Positions 8,934 through 17,814 of a stretch of 64,000 nucleotides of DNA are shown in pieces. The notes beneath the pieces are model-generated. The model saw only the letters and a list, made by a program, of their open reading frames with translations, had not been told where the DNA came from and made no database searches. The DNA is from Burkholderiales bacterium RIFOXYD12_FULL_59_19 (GTDB lineage: Bacteria; Pseudomonadota; Gammaproteobacteria; Burkholderiales; Burkholderiaceae_C): the NCBI GenBank assembly GCA_001771065.1, contig MESQ01000057.1:1-64000 (forward strand), in the 5' to 3' direction. Made by a program: the position numbers and the translations under genes. Position 1 is the first letter of the stretch, and every line of letters starts with the position of its first letter.

Positions 8934-9851
8934 TCAGGTCGTCAAACGCTGTAATGCTTCCTGGTACTTGGATGCGGTTTTTTCGATCACCTCGCGCGGC
9001 AGGTGGGGTGCCGGCGGGCTCTTGCTCCAGGGCTGGCCCGCGACCAGGGCGGTTTCCAGCCAGTCGCGCAAAAATTGCTTGTCGTAGCTGGGCGGATTGA
9101 CCCCCTCCTGGTAGCTCTCAGAAGGCCAGTAGCGCGACGAATCGGGTGTCAGCACCTCGTCCATCAAGACCAGTGTGCCGTCCTTGTCCAGGCCGAATTC
9201 AAACTTGGTGTCGGCAATGACGATGCCCTTGGTGGCGGCAAAAGCGCTGGCGGCCTTGTAAAGCGCAATGCTGATGTCGCGAATGCGCACCGCCAGGTCG
9301 GCACCGATCATTTCCACAGTTTTCTCAAACGTGATGTTTTCGTCGTGCTCACCCATCTCGGCCTTGGCCGCCGGGGTGTAAATAGGCTCGGGCAATTTGC
9401 TGGCGTTCTTCAGGCCGGCGGGCAGTTTGACACCGCACACCGCACCGTTTTCCTGGTATTCCTTCCAGCCGCTGCCCGCCAGGTAGCCACGCACCACGGC
9501 CTCCACCAGAATCGGTTTGAGGCGCTTGACCAGCATCGAGCGGCCCGCCACTTGCGGCACTTCGGCGGCCGTGACGACGCTCTCCGGGGCTTCGCCGGTG
9601 AGGTGGACAGGGCAGATGTTCAAGCCTTTCGGGCCCAACTTGTCAAACCAGAACAGCGCCATTTGCGTCAACAACACGCCTTTGCCCGGAATCGGCTGGC
9701 CCATGATCACGTCGAAGGCGCTGATGCGGTCGCTGGCCACCATCAGAATGCGGTCGTCGCCCACCGCGTAGTTGTCACGCACCTTGCCGCGCGCCAGCAA
9801 GGGCAATGAGGTGATATTGGAGGTATGCAGGGCAGTGGGTGTGGAAATCAT
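8934..9851 (-). CDS. purC: Phosphoribosylaminoimidazole-succinocarboxamide synthase
   Basis: SAICAR synthetase joins aspartate to CAIR, using ATP, in purine synthesis. Recognisable motifs are [28 protein letters not shown] at the N-terminus, then [17 protein letters not shown] and DTKFEFGLD. The protein is about 305 residues, the long form usual in beta- and gammaproteobacteria. The frame extends to a GTG at 9884, but the ATG at 9851 ([13 protein letters not shown]) is preferred; neither start has a strong ribosome site. It lies downstream of the HD-GYP gene and close to purE-purK, as in the conserved betaproteobacterial cluster. Confidence 0.95.
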   Translation of the reverse strand: MISTPTALHTSNITSLPLLARGKVRDNYAVGDDRILMVASDRISAFDVIMGQPIPGKGVLLTQMALFWFDKLGPKGLNICPVHLTGEAPESVVTAAEVPQVAGRSMLVKRLKPILVEAVVRGYLAGSGWKEYQENGAVCGVKLPAGLKNASKLPEPIYTPAAKAEMGEHDENITFEKTVEMIGADLAVRIRDISIALYKAASAFAATKGIVIADTKFEFGLDKDGTLVLMDEVLTPDSSRYWPSESYQEGVNPPSYDKQFLRDWLETALVAGQPWSKSPPAPHLPREVIEKTASKYQEALQRLTT

Positions 9852-9934
9852 GGCATCAATGTCAGTCAATAAAAAAATCAGCACGCCAGCACGGCACGGT
9901 GACGGCGCAAGCGCTACAAAAAAAGGAAACGGCC

Positions 9935-11119
9935 CTAATAACCGGCAGCATTGAGGTAAGACCGCTTAGGCAACAGGTCGGCATCCGAGTCGACATAGCT
10001 GAGGGCAATAGCATTAAAAGTGTCTGTCACCGCCAAAAAGGCCTCCACCACATCCGGGTCAAAGTGGCGACCGCTGGTCTGCCGGATGATCTGGACGGCC
10101 TCTTCATGCCGCATGGGGGCTTTGTAAATACGCCGGCTGATCAAGGCATCGTACACATCGGCCACCGCCATCAGGCGCGCTGCGATCGGGATTTGCCCAC
10201 CCTGAAGACCTTGAGGGTAGCCGCTGCCGTCCCACTTTTCCTGATGCGAATAAGCTATTTCCTTGGCAATTTTCAAAAAGGCCACTTCGGTGCCAAGCAT
10301 CTGCTCGGCATGCGCGATGGCATCACGCCCCAGGGTGGTGTGGGTTTTCATGATCTCAAATTCTTCGAGCGTCAGCTTGCCGGGCTTGAGCAATATGCGG
10401 TCCGGAATGCCGACCTTGCCAATGTCGTGCAGCGGTGCCGACTTGAACAGCAGACCAATGGTGTGCGCATTCAAAAAATGGCTGAAACGCGGATGTGATG
10501 ACAATTTCCGCGCCAGACACTTCACGTAATGCTGGGTGCGACGAATATGGTTTCCAGTGTCGCTGTCGCGGGTTTCCGCCAACGAGGCCATGGCCAGAAT
10601 GGTCACGTCTTCAATGGCGCTGACTTCACGGGTGCGTTTTTCCACTTCCTGCATCAAAAAAGAATTTTGATCGCGCAAGAAGTCCGCCGCTGCCTTGATC
10701 GTGAGCTGGGTACGCAACCGCGCCAGCACAATGGCCGGGCTCGGCGGCTTGGTGATGTAGTCTACCGCGCCAAGCGCCAGCCCAAACTCTTCATCGGCAT
10801 CCTCATTTTTGGCGGTCATGAAAATAATGGGGATGTCGCGCGTAGACAGGTCCGCCTTGAGCTGGCGGCAAACCGCGTAGCCATCGACATCGGCCATCAT
10901 GATGTCGAGAAAAATCAAATCAGGGGCAGGTCGTGCGCCAGCCAGTCGCAAACCCATTGCCCCCCCGTCAGCCAGGCTGACCCGGTAGTTGTCCTCCAAC
11001 AAGGACTGCATCAGAAAACGCAGGTCTTCGGAGTCATCGATGACCAGGATCGTAGGTTTTGCAAATGCGCCCGCCGCCGCCTCTGGCAACTTGAAAGATG
11101 GACCAATGGCGTCAGACAT
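9935..11119 (-). CDS. Response regulator with HD-GYP phosphodiesterase domain
   Basis: A 394-residue RpfG-like protein. The N-terminal receiver (about 22-140) has the acidic pocket IDDSEDLR, phospho-Asp in [13 protein letters not shown], and switch Lys in ITKPPSP. A helical linker leads to the HD-GYP domain (about 185-360) with [36 protein letters not shown] and ADVYDAL, so metal ligands and the GYP signature are intact. It should degrade c-di-GMP in response to phosphorylation. No cognate kinase is adjacent. The frame opens at 11212, but the ATG at 11119 fits the receiver boundary better and avoids overlap with fba. It sits between fba and purC, breaking the usual gene order. Confidence 0.9.
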   Translation of the reverse strand: MSDAIGPSFKLPEAAAGAFAKPTILVIDDSEDLRFLMQSLLEDNYRVSLADGGAMGLRLAGARPAPDLIFLDIMMADVDGYAVCRQLKADLSTRDIPIIFMTAKNEDADEEFGLALGAVDYITKPPSPAIVLARLRTQLTIKAAADFLRDQNSFLMQEVEKRTREVSAIEDVTILAMASLAETRDSDTGNHIRRTQHYVKCLARKLSSHPRFSHFLNAHTIGLLFKSAPLHDIGKVGIPDRILLKPGKLTLEEFEIMKTHTTLGRDAIAHAEQMLGTEVAFLKIAKEIAYSHQEKWDGSGYPQGLQGGQIPIAARLMAVADVYDALISRRIYKAPMRHEEAVQIIRQTSGRHFDPDVVEAFLAVTDTFNAIALSYVDSDADLLPKRSYLNAAGY

Positions 11120-11177
11120 GGCAGAATTTTCAGACTTTAAAGTGGCTAGCTGATGCGATTGAACCCGGGTAAACGGC

Positions 11178-12242
11178 TCAATTGACCACTTGCGCCAGTT
11201 CACCCCGTGCATATTGACCGGCCACCACCATCAAACCATGGCCTTTAATTTTGCCACCCTGGCCTTCGCAACCAAATTCCAGGTAGCGCTGTTTGCACAA
11301 AGCCTTGGCGGCTTCTCGGGCTGGCTTGAGCCAGTCGCGGGCGTCAAATTTGTCAGGATTTTCCGCCATGAACTTGCGCACGGCAGCGGTCATGGCCAGG
11401 CGGATGTCGGTGTCGATGTTGATTTTTCGCACCCCAAACTTGATGGCCTTCTGAATTTCTTCGACTGGCACACCATAGGTTTCTTTCATCTTGCCGCCAA
11501 ACTGGTTGATGATGGCCAGGGACTCCTGCGGCACGCTGCTGGAGCCGTGCATGACCAAATGGGTGTTGGGCAGGCGACGGTTGATTTCCATCACGCGGTC
11601 AATCGCCAGAATGTCGCCGGTGGGCTTGCGGGTGAACTTGTAAGCGCCGTGACTGGTCCCGATGGCAATGGCCAGTGCGTCCAGTTGGGTGCGCTTGACA
11701 AAGTCGGCCGCCTGCTCGGGGTCGGTCAGCATTTGCTCGCGCGTCATGGTGGCGTCGGTGCCATGGCCGTCTTCCTTGTCGCCCTTCATGGTTTCCAGGG
11801 AGCCCAGGCAACCCAGTTCACCCTCCACCGTCACACCCACGGCATGGGCCATGTCCACCACCTTGCGCGTGACTTCGACGTTATAGTCAAAGCTGGCAAT
11901 GGTCTTTCCGTCAGCCATCAACGAGCCATCCATCATCACAGAGCTGAAACCCAGGTTGATGGCACCCTGGCACACTTCCGGGCTTTGACCATGATCCTGA
12001 TGCATCACCAGCGGAATATGCGGATAGGCTTCAATGGCGGCCAAAATCAGATGCTTGATAAAAGGCTCACCGGCATATTTTCGGGCACCCGCACTGGCTT
12101 GCAAAATCACGGGTGCGCCCACCTCGTCGGCCGCTGACATCACCGCCTGCACCTGCTCCAGGTTGTTGACGTTGAACGCCGGAATACCGTAGCCGTTGGC
12201 GGCCGCGTGGTCAAGCAATTCGCGCATAGAAACAAGTGCCAT
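11178..12242 (-). CDS. fba: Fructose-1,6-bisphosphate aldolase, class II
   Basis: A zinc-dependent aldolase that reversibly splits fructose bisphosphate into two triose phosphates. The 354 residues contain HQDHG (near 82), SSVMMDGS, the zinc-ligand region [12 protein letters not shown], and VMHGSSS with [11 protein letters not shown] near the C-terminus, all typical of the long class IIB form used for Calvin-cycle or glycolytic flux in betaproteobacteria. The ATG at 12242 is preceded by AAGGA. It lies 109 bases downstream of pyk on the same strand. Confidence 0.96.
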   Translation of the reverse strand: MALVSMRELLDHAAANGYGIPAFNVNNLEQVQAVMSAADEVGAPVILQASAGARKYAGEPFIKHLILAAIEAYPHIPLVMHQDHGQSPEVCQGAINLGFSSVMMDGSLMADGKTIASFDYNVEVTRKVVDMAHAVGVTVEGELGCLGSLETMKGDKEDGHGTDATMTREQMLTDPEQAADFVKRTQLDALAIAIGTSHGAYKFTRKPTGDILAIDRVMEINRRLPNTHLVMHGSSSVPQESLAIINQFGGKMKETYGVPVEEIQKAIKFGVRKINIDTDIRLAMTAAVRKFMAENPDKFDARDWLKPAREAAKALCKQRYLEFGCEGQGGKIKGHGLMVVAGQYARGELAQVVN

Positions 12243-12323
12243 GATGGTGTCCTTCAGAGGTTGGTAACAGTGTCGTAACTGCGATCAATTCTAGCGACTT
12301 GCCTGCGGCACCCCGACTTCACG

Positions 12324-12345
12324 CCAGCCAGACTTGCCTGGCTGG
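12324..12345. other. Hairpin between pyk and fba
   Basis: Arms CCAGCCAG and CTGGCTGG enclose the six-base loop ACTTGC, just past the pyk stop. There is no U-tract on the 3-prime side in either direction of transcription, so it is not a standard intrinsic terminator. It may mark an mRNA processing or stabilising structure between pyk and fba. Confidence 0.45.
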
Positions 12346-12351
12346 AAAAAC

Positions 12352-13782
12352 TTAGCTCACGCGGCAAATCTTGAGCATGTTGGTGCCACCGGGCGAGCCC
12401 ATGGGTTCGCCACAGGTAATGGCGTAAACATCACCCGTCTGGACAATGCCGCGCGCCTTGAGGTCGGCCTCGGACTCGGCCAAAGCGGTGTCACGGTCGG
12501 CGCTGGTGTCGATCAGCAGCGGGCGCACATTGCGGTACAAGGTCATCTTGCGTTGGGTGGTAACTTTGGACGTGAGCGCATAAATTGGCACCTGAATCAG
12601 GTGGCGACTCATCCACAGGGCGGTGGAACCACTGTCGGTCATGGCCACAATGGCTTTGGCGCCGAGGTGGTGCGCGGTAAACAGCGCACCCATGGCAATG
12701 GTCTGGTCAATCCGGGTAAAGGTCTTGCCAGTAAAGTCCGCTTCGAGCTTGAACATCTCGCCACCCTCAGCCGCATGGCAGATTTTGGCCATTTCTATGA
12801 CGGTTTCAAGTGGGTATTTGCCAGCGGCGGTCTCGGCTGACAGCATCACGGCATCGGTGCCGTCCAGCACCGCATTGGCGACGTCGCTCACCTCGGCGCG
12901 TGTCGGCACCGGGTTGGTGATCATCGACTCCATCATTTGCGTGGCGGTAATCACCACACGGTCATTCTCGCGGGCCAGCTTGATCATGCGCTTTTGCAAT
13001 GCCGGGACCACGGCGTTGCCGACTTCGACGGCCAGGTCACCACGCGCCACCATGATGCCATCGCTGGCCATCAAAATTTCTTCCAGATGCGGAATCGCCT
13101 CGGCGCGCTCAATTTTGGCGATCAGGCCGGGGCGGTGACCGTCCTCGGCCGCCACGCTGCAGAGCTGGCGCGCCATTTCCATGTCGGTGGCATTTTTAGG
13201 AAAGCTCACCGCCACGTAATCGGCATGGAAACTCATGGCGGTGCGGATGTCCTCCATGTCCTTGGCAGTCAGGGCCGGGGCCGTCAGGCCGCCTCCCTGC
13301 TTGTTGATGCCCTTGTTGTTGGACAACTCACCGCCCATTCTGACCGTGGTGTAAATGGCTTCGCCCTTGACCCGATCCACCACGATGACAATCAGGCCAT
13401 CGTTGAGCAACAACACATCACCCGCCTTGACTTCGCGCGGCAAGGCTTTGTAATCCAGGCCCACGGCGTCAACGTCGCCCAGTTCTGTGCGCGCCGCATC
13501 CAGCACAAAAGATTGGCCGGGCTGCAAAAATACCTTGCCCTCGGCAAACTTGCCGACCCGGATCTTGGGGCCCTGCAAGTCGGCCATGATGGCGACCTCG
13601 CGGCCAGCGCGTTTGGCAGCTTCGCGCACCAGCCGCGCCCGCTCAATGTGGTCTTGCGCCGTGCCATGGCTGAAGTTCAGGCGTACCACATTGACCCCGG
13701 CGCGAATCATTTGCTCAAGCAAGGCGGGATCGCTGGACGCTGGGCCTAAAGTGGCAACAATTTTGGTAGCACGACGTGGCAT
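12352..13782 (-). CDS. pyk: Pyruvate kinase
   Basis: Last enzyme of glycolysis, converting phosphoenolpyruvate and ADP to pyruvate and ATP. The 476 residues begin RRATKIVATLGPASSD and continue with VRLNFSHGTAQDH, ADLQGPKIRVGKF, the active-site segment LIAKIERAEAIPHLEEI, and MVARGDLAVEVG; a C-terminal allosteric domain follows. The length fits the bacterial type II (PykA-like) enzyme. The gene starts the minus-strand pyk-fba pair. About 95 bases separate its start from the azlD stop. Confidence 0.96.
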   Translation of the reverse strand: MPRRATKIVATLGPASSDPALLEQMIRAGVNVVRLNFSHGTAQDHIERARLVREAAKRAGREVAIMADLQGPKIRVGKFAEGKVFLQPGQSFVLDAARTELGDVDAVGLDYKALPREVKAGDVLLLNDGLIVIVVDRVKGEAIYTTVRMGGELSNNKGINKQGGGLTAPALTAKDMEDIRTAMSFHADYVAVSFPKNATDMEMARQLCSVAAEDGHRPGLIAKIERAEAIPHLEEILMASDGIMVARGDLAVEVGNAVVPALQKRMIKLARENDRVVITATQMMESMITNPVPTRAEVSDVANAVLDGTDAVMLSAETAAGKYPLETVIEMAKICHAAEGGEMFKLEADFTGKTFTRIDQTIAMGALFTAHHLGAKAIVAMTDSGSTALWMSRHLIQVPIYALTSKVTTQRKMTLYRNVRPLLIDTSADRDTALAESEADLKARGIVQTGDVYAITCGEPMGSPGGTNMLKICRVS

Positions 13783-13877
13783 GAATCTGACTCCGATGTA
13801 ATTTAGTTTCTAGATTTTCACACAAAGCAGTTACATAACAGCAACAAGAACCCCGTCGGCGCCCGCGATCAGGCAGC

Positions 13878-14240
13878 TCACCAACCCAGCCCCAGATGCA
13901 GTGGCAAATAAACCACCATGCCCGAAACAATGGTCCCCAACACCGCCTGGCCTTGCCCCTTGCGCCAGAAAAAATACGCCGCCCCGGCCAACGCACCATA
14001 GATGCGGGCGTCCTGCCAGGTACTGATCAACTGGCCTTGCGCCATGACCACTTCTGGCACCACCACCGCTGCCAACGCGGCGATGGGCGCATATTGCAGG
14101 CCACGTTGCGCCCAGTGCGGCAGGTGCCAGGACTGGTTGCTCATGAAAAAGAAACAGCGGGTGAGCACCGTCACCAGGGCCAATCCCACGATCACGCCCA
14201 GCGTCCAGAGATCGGTGCCGTTCAGGTCGGGGCCGCTCAT
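13878..14240 (-). CDS. azlD: AzlD-type branched-chain amino acid exporter subunit
   Basis: A 120-residue integral membrane protein with about four hydrophobic segments, of the AzlD (PF05437) family. It partners the larger AzlC protein to export branched-chain amino acids, as in BrnFE of Corynebacterium. Its ATG overlaps the azlC stop (ATGA), so the two subunits are translationally coupled. Motifs such as LTRCFFFMS near residue 25 and PVLGTI at the C-terminus fit the family. Substrate specificity is inferred from the family only. Confidence 0.85.
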   Translation of the reverse strand: MSGPDLNGTDLWTLGVIVGLALVTVLTRCFFFMSNQSWHLPHWAQRGLQYAPIAALAAVVVPEVVMAQGQLISTWQDARIYGALAGAAYFFWRKGQGQAVLGTIVSGMVVYLPLHLGLGW

Positions 14241-14983
14241 GCCACTGCGCCCGGCTTTTTCGGCCAGCTTTCTTCAAGAATCAGGCACAGCGCCACAGCG
14301 CTGGCAATCGCCACCACAATGTTGAGCTTAAGCGGCAGCGCATACGCCACCACGGCCGCCATGCCGGCCACCCCGGCGGCAACGCGTCGCAAATGGCTGG
14401 AGGCCAGCGAGCAACCAATCCCCAGAAGCGCCAGAATGCCCGCAAAGGCCAGCCCCCAATGGGTCGGAATCACATTGGCCAGCGCAATGCCGATCAGGCT
14501 GGCCCCCTGCCAACTCAACCAATTGAACAGACTGCCGCCACTGAGGTAAGCCAGCTGCTCGCGGCGCTCAGCGACATGCTCTGAAAGATGATGGTAGTGC
14601 CGGGTAAACAGCACATAGCTCAGGTCGGTGGTCAGGTAACCCTGAAACAGGCGCCAGCGCAGCGGCAGGTGCATCAGGTAGGGACGCATGTGGGCGCTGA
14701 ACACCACAAAACGCAAATTCACGCAAAAAGCAGTGGCCAGAATCACCCACACCGGCGCGCCCGCCGTTATCAGCGGCATGGCCGCCAGTTGCGAGCTGCC
14801 TGCGAACACCAGCAAACTCATGGCGACCGCCTCGAACGTGCTCATGCCCGACTTGACCATGGCCACACCCGTCATCAAACCCCAGGCGGCCAGGCCCGGT
14901 GACACCGAGGCCATCTCACGCAGGCCACGCGCAAACGCCGGATGCTGCCACCAACTGCGGGCACCAGCAAGCAAGCCGCGCAT
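14237..14983 (-). CDS. azlC: AzlC-type branched-chain amino acid exporter
   Basis: A 248-residue membrane protein with seven to eight hydrophobic helices. The signature regions FAGSSQLAAMPLITAGAP and FCVNLRFVVFSAHMRPYL are diagnostic of AzlC (PF03591). It probably exports leucine, isoleucine or valine with AzlD. The frame is open upstream to a TTG at 15016, but the ATG at 14983 shares one base with the fmt stop (TGATG) and gives the expected N-terminus. It is the third gene in the def-fmt-azlC-azlD unit. Confidence 0.88.
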   Translation of the reverse strand: MRGLLAGARSWWQHPAFARGLREMASVSPGLAAWGLMTGVAMVKSGMSTFEAVAMSLLVFAGSSQLAAMPLITAGAPVWVILATAFCVNLRFVVFSAHMRPYLMHLPLRWRLFQGYLTTDLSYVLFTRHYHHLSEHVAERREQLAYLSGGSLFNWLSWQGASLIGIALANVIPTHWGLAFAGILALLGIGCSLASSHLRRVAAGVAGMAAVVAYALPLKLNIVVAIASAVALCLILEESWPKKPGAVA

Positions 14984-15942
14984 CAGCCCAGCACCTGTCC
15001 GACTTGCAGCGGACAACCACGTAGGAACTCGGCACTGGCCAGGCGCTTGCCACCGGGACGCTGCAGCTCGGTGATGATGAGCGTTGAATCCAGCGCGGCG
15101 ACCACCATACCCGAGGGCGTCAACGCCACTATTTGCCCACCAACCTGACCACCTGCAAAAGCCCCGTCACCCGCCGCTGCAGACCAGATTTTGAGCGTCT
15201 CACCGGCAAGCAGCGTGCTGGCACCCGGGAACGGGTTAAAGGCACGCACCCGCTGGCTGATCGTTTGCGCCGACTGCGACCAGTCAATGGCCGCCTCCGC
15301 CTTGTCAATTTTGCTGGCATAGGTGATACCGGCCAGGGGCTGCGGTACGGCTTGCAGTTGGTCAAACTCTGCCTGCCCCAGGGCCTGCACCATCAGTTGG
15401 CCGCCCAGCACAGCCAGTCGGTCATGCAAACTGCCGGTGGTGTCCAGCGGCGAAATCGGCACGGCCTGTGTCAGCAGCATGTCGCCGGTATCCAGACCTG
15501 CATCCATTTGCATGATGGTGACACCGGTGACCGTGTCACCGGCCTCAATGGCACGATGAATCGGAGCAGCGCCGCGCCAACGCGGTAGAAGGGAAGCGTG
15601 AATGTTGAAGCAACCCAGGCGCGGCGTGTCCAGCACCCACCGCGGCAGGATCAGGCCATAGGCCGCCACCACCATGGCGTCCGCCTGCACAAGTTCCAGC
15701 GCGGCGCGTGCTGCCAGCGCCTCGTCCGGGTATTTGCCATCGAGGCGCAGGCTGCGCGGTTGCGCCACCACCATCCCATGCGCCAGCGCAAATTGTTTGA
15801 CCGGAGACGGCAGCAATTTCATGCCACGGCCAGCCGGTCGGTCGGGCTGGCTCAACACCAACACAATGTCATGGCCAGCGGCATACAAATGGGCCAAGGC
15901 CACGGCGGCAAATTCGGGCGTGCCCGCAAACACCAGCTTCAA
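14983..15942 (-). CDS. fmt: Methionyl-tRNA formyltransferase
   Basis: Transfers a formyl group from 10-formyl-THF to initiator Met-tRNA. The 319-residue product has [15 protein letters not shown] at the N-terminus, the active-site region [27 protein letters not shown], and a C-terminal domain with [12 protein letters not shown] longer frame opens at 16059, but family alignment places the start at Leu-Lys-Leu-Val, a TTG at 15942. This TTG overlaps the def stop (TTGA) and has GAGGA a few bases upstream. A rare start codon with tight coupling may hold Fmt level to that of deformylase. Confidence 0.94.
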   Translation of the reverse strand: MKLVFAGTPEFAAVALAHLYAAGHDIVLVLSQPDRPAGRGMKLLPSPVKQFALAHGMVVAQPRSLRLDGKYPDEALAARAALELVQADAMVVAAYGLILPRWVLDTPRLGCFNIHASLLPRWRGAAPIHRAIEAGDTVTGVTIMQMDAGLDTGDMLLTQAVPISPLDTTGSLHDRLAVLGGQLMVQALGQAEFDQLQAVPQPLAGITYASKIDKAEAAIDWSQSAQTISQRVRAFNPFPGASTLLAGETLKIWSAAAGDGAFAGGQVGGQIVALTPSGMVVAALDSTLIITELQRPGGKRLASAEFLRGCPLQVGQVLG

Positions 15943-16448
15943 GGACGGTCCTCGCGCTGGGCCTTGATCATCTTGGTCTTGATGCGGTTGCGTTTGAGGG
16001 GCGACAAATACTCGACGAATACCTTGCCGATGAGGTGGTCCATTTCGTGCTGAATACACACCGCCAGCAGGCCATCGGCCTCAATCAGGTGCGACCGGCC
16101 GTCACCATCCAGGGCTTCCACCTTGACCGCATCATGGCGTTTGACGCCATCGTAAATACCCGGAACCGACAGGCAACCTTCCTCGTTCAAATGCATCTCG
16201 GGGCTGGCCCAGAGAATATTGGGATTGATCAGCACCAGGGGCACATCGCGGCCCTCTGAGATATCCATCACAATCAGGCGCTCATGCGCATTGACCTGGG
16301 TGGCGGCCAAGCCAATGCCTTTGGCATCGTACATGGTCTCAAACATGTCGGCGATCAGGGTTTTGATGCGCGCATCTACCACCACCACGGGTCGGGCGAC
16401 CGTGTGCAACTTGGGGTCCGGATAACAAAGAATTGGGAGTAAAGCCAT
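15939..16448 (-). CDS. def: Peptide deformylase
   Basis: A metalloenzyme that removes the N-formyl group from nascent proteins. All three motifs are present in 169 residues: [13 protein letters not shown] with the metal-binding Cys, and HEMDH with two metal-binding His and catalytic Glu. It begins the def-fmt-azlC-azlD unit on the minus strand, so the enzymes that add and remove the formyl group are co-transcribed. It is divergent from the LysM-domain gene; the 130-base gap should hold both promoters. Confidence 0.96.
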   Translation of the reverse strand: MALLPILCYPDPKLHTVARPVVVVDARIKTLIADMFETMYDAKGIGLAATQVNAHERLIVMDISEGRDVPLVLINPNILWASPEMHLNEEGCLSVPGIYDGVKRHDAVKVEALDGDGRSHLIEADGLLAVCIQHEMDHLIGKVFVEYLSPLKRNRIKTKMIKAQREDRP

Positions 16449-16519
16449 GGTGTCACTTCAAAGATGTCGCTATTTTCGCTATTTTCGGGGCGCTACGCGC
16501 GCGGCCCAAGGCACAATCA

Positions 16520-16548
16520 TTGTCCCGGCAAGGGCTTGGGCGCACAAT
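16520..16548 (+). promoter_or_regulatory. Candidate sigma-70 promoter for the LysM gene
   Basis: TTGTCC at 16520-16525 and CACAAT at 16543-16548 are separated by 17 bases, each matching four of six consensus positions. Predicted transcription would start near 16555, about 24 bases ahead of the ATG at 16579. Found by eye only. Confidence 0.4.
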
Positions 16549-16578
16549 CTGAGCGCGATTTAACGAAATACAAAGACC

Positions 16579-17793
16579 ATGGCCAACACATTTTTTGATA
16601 CTGCTTCCCACCCCTTGACATGGACCGCACTTGGCCTGGCCCTGCTGGCAACGCCGGCACAGTCACAAAATTTCCCGATCAGCGCGCAGCAGCGTGCCAG
16701 TGCAACGCAGGTGGCGCAAACGGGTGTCGCCCTGAATGAGCTCAAGGCCAACGCCCCATCGCGCTATACCGTCAAAAGCGGTGATACCTTATGGGGCATT
16801 GCCAACGTGTTCCTGAGCAATGGCTGGCAGTGGCCCGCCTTGTGGGGCATGAATTTCGCCGATGTCAAAAACCCTCACCTGATTTTCCCGGGGCAAACGC
16901 TGCGCCTTGAAACCCGTGACCAACGCGCCAGCCTGCGCCTGGAATCCAGCAACGGCATGCCTGGCGACATACCAACGGTACGCGTGACGCCGCGCACCCG
17001 CATTGAAAACCTGAGCAGCAGCGCCCTGCCCACACTGAAAAGCCAATTGATCGAGCCCTTTCTCACCGAGCCGGTGGTGGTCGATGCGCAGGGCTTGAGT
17101 GCTGCACCGCGCATTGTGGCCGCGCAAGACAGCCGGGTCCTGCTCACGCGTGGCGACCGGGCCTATGCCCGTGGCAACGCCGGGACCGAACTGCGCGACG
17201 ATCTCAGGCAAAAACAACAGGCATTTCGGGTGTTTCGCAATGCCACCCCGCTCAAAGACCCCCGTACGGGTGAAGTGCTGGGCTACGAAGCCCAATACAT
17301 CGGCAAAGCACTGCTGGTGCGCAGCGAAAGCAGCCAGGACAGCCTCGATGCCGATGGCAAGACACGCACCGAGATCGTACCAGCCACCATTGACATCGTC
17401 GATGCCAAAGAAGAGATGCGCGTCGGTGACCGTCTGCTGCCTGAGCCGCCAACACAATTGCAAAGCTACGCGCCCCATGCGCCCAGCAGCCCTGTTGAAG
17501 CGCGCATTGTTTCGGTCTACGGCAGCGCCGTGGTCAATGCCGCGCAAAACCAGGTGGTAGCGCTCAACCGTGGCCTGCGTGATGGCATCGAACCCGGCCA
17601 TGTGCTGGCCATCATGAGCGACGGTGCCCGCGTGGTGGACAAAACCGATGCCGGGCTGCCGCTGCTCAAACTGCCAGATGAGCGCAATGGATTGCTGATG
17701 GTGTTTCGCAGCTTCGAAAAGGTGTCTTATGCCCTGATACTGGACATCAACAACGGCGTCAAGGTCGGTGACCGGCTGGTCAACCCACGCTGA
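16579..17793 (+). CDS. LysM-domain cell-wall protein
   Basis: A 404-residue exported protein. A signal-like N-terminus (cleavage near ATPAQSQ) is followed by a single LysM motif at about 62-112 (RYTVKSGDTLWGIANVFL, ending in PGQTLRL) that binds peptidoglycan. The rest (about 130-404) has no motif I can name, but this architecture occurs beside dprA in many Burkholderiales. It may help anchor or remodel the wall; no catalytic domain is visible. dprA follows 21 bases after its stop. Confidence 0.85.
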   Translation: MANTFFDTASHPLTWTALGLALLATPAQSQNFPISAQQRASATQVAQTGVALNELKANAPSRYTVKSGDTLWGIANVFLSNGWQWPALWGMNFADVKNPHLIFPGQTLRLETRDQRASLRLESSNGMPGDIPTVRVTPRTRIENLSSSALPTLKSQLIEPFLTEPVVVDAQGLSAAPRIVAAQDSRVLLTRGDRAYARGNAGTELRDDLRQKQQAFRVFRNATPLKDPRTGEVLGYEAQYIGKALLVRSESSQDSLDADGKTRTEIVPATIDIVDAKEEMRVGDRLLPEPPTQLQSYAPHAPSSPVEARIVSVYGSAVVNAAQNQVVALNRGLRDGIEPGHVLAIMSDGARVVDKTDAGLPLLKLPDERNGLLMVFRSFEKVSYALILDINNGVKVGDRLVNPR

Positions 17794-17814
17794 TACGCCG
17801 AGCCCGGAAACAGC

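Noticed and set aside
12324-12345. Intrinsic terminator after pyk
   Set aside because: The stem is good but no U-tract follows it in the direction of pyk transcription; it is kept only as a hairpin.
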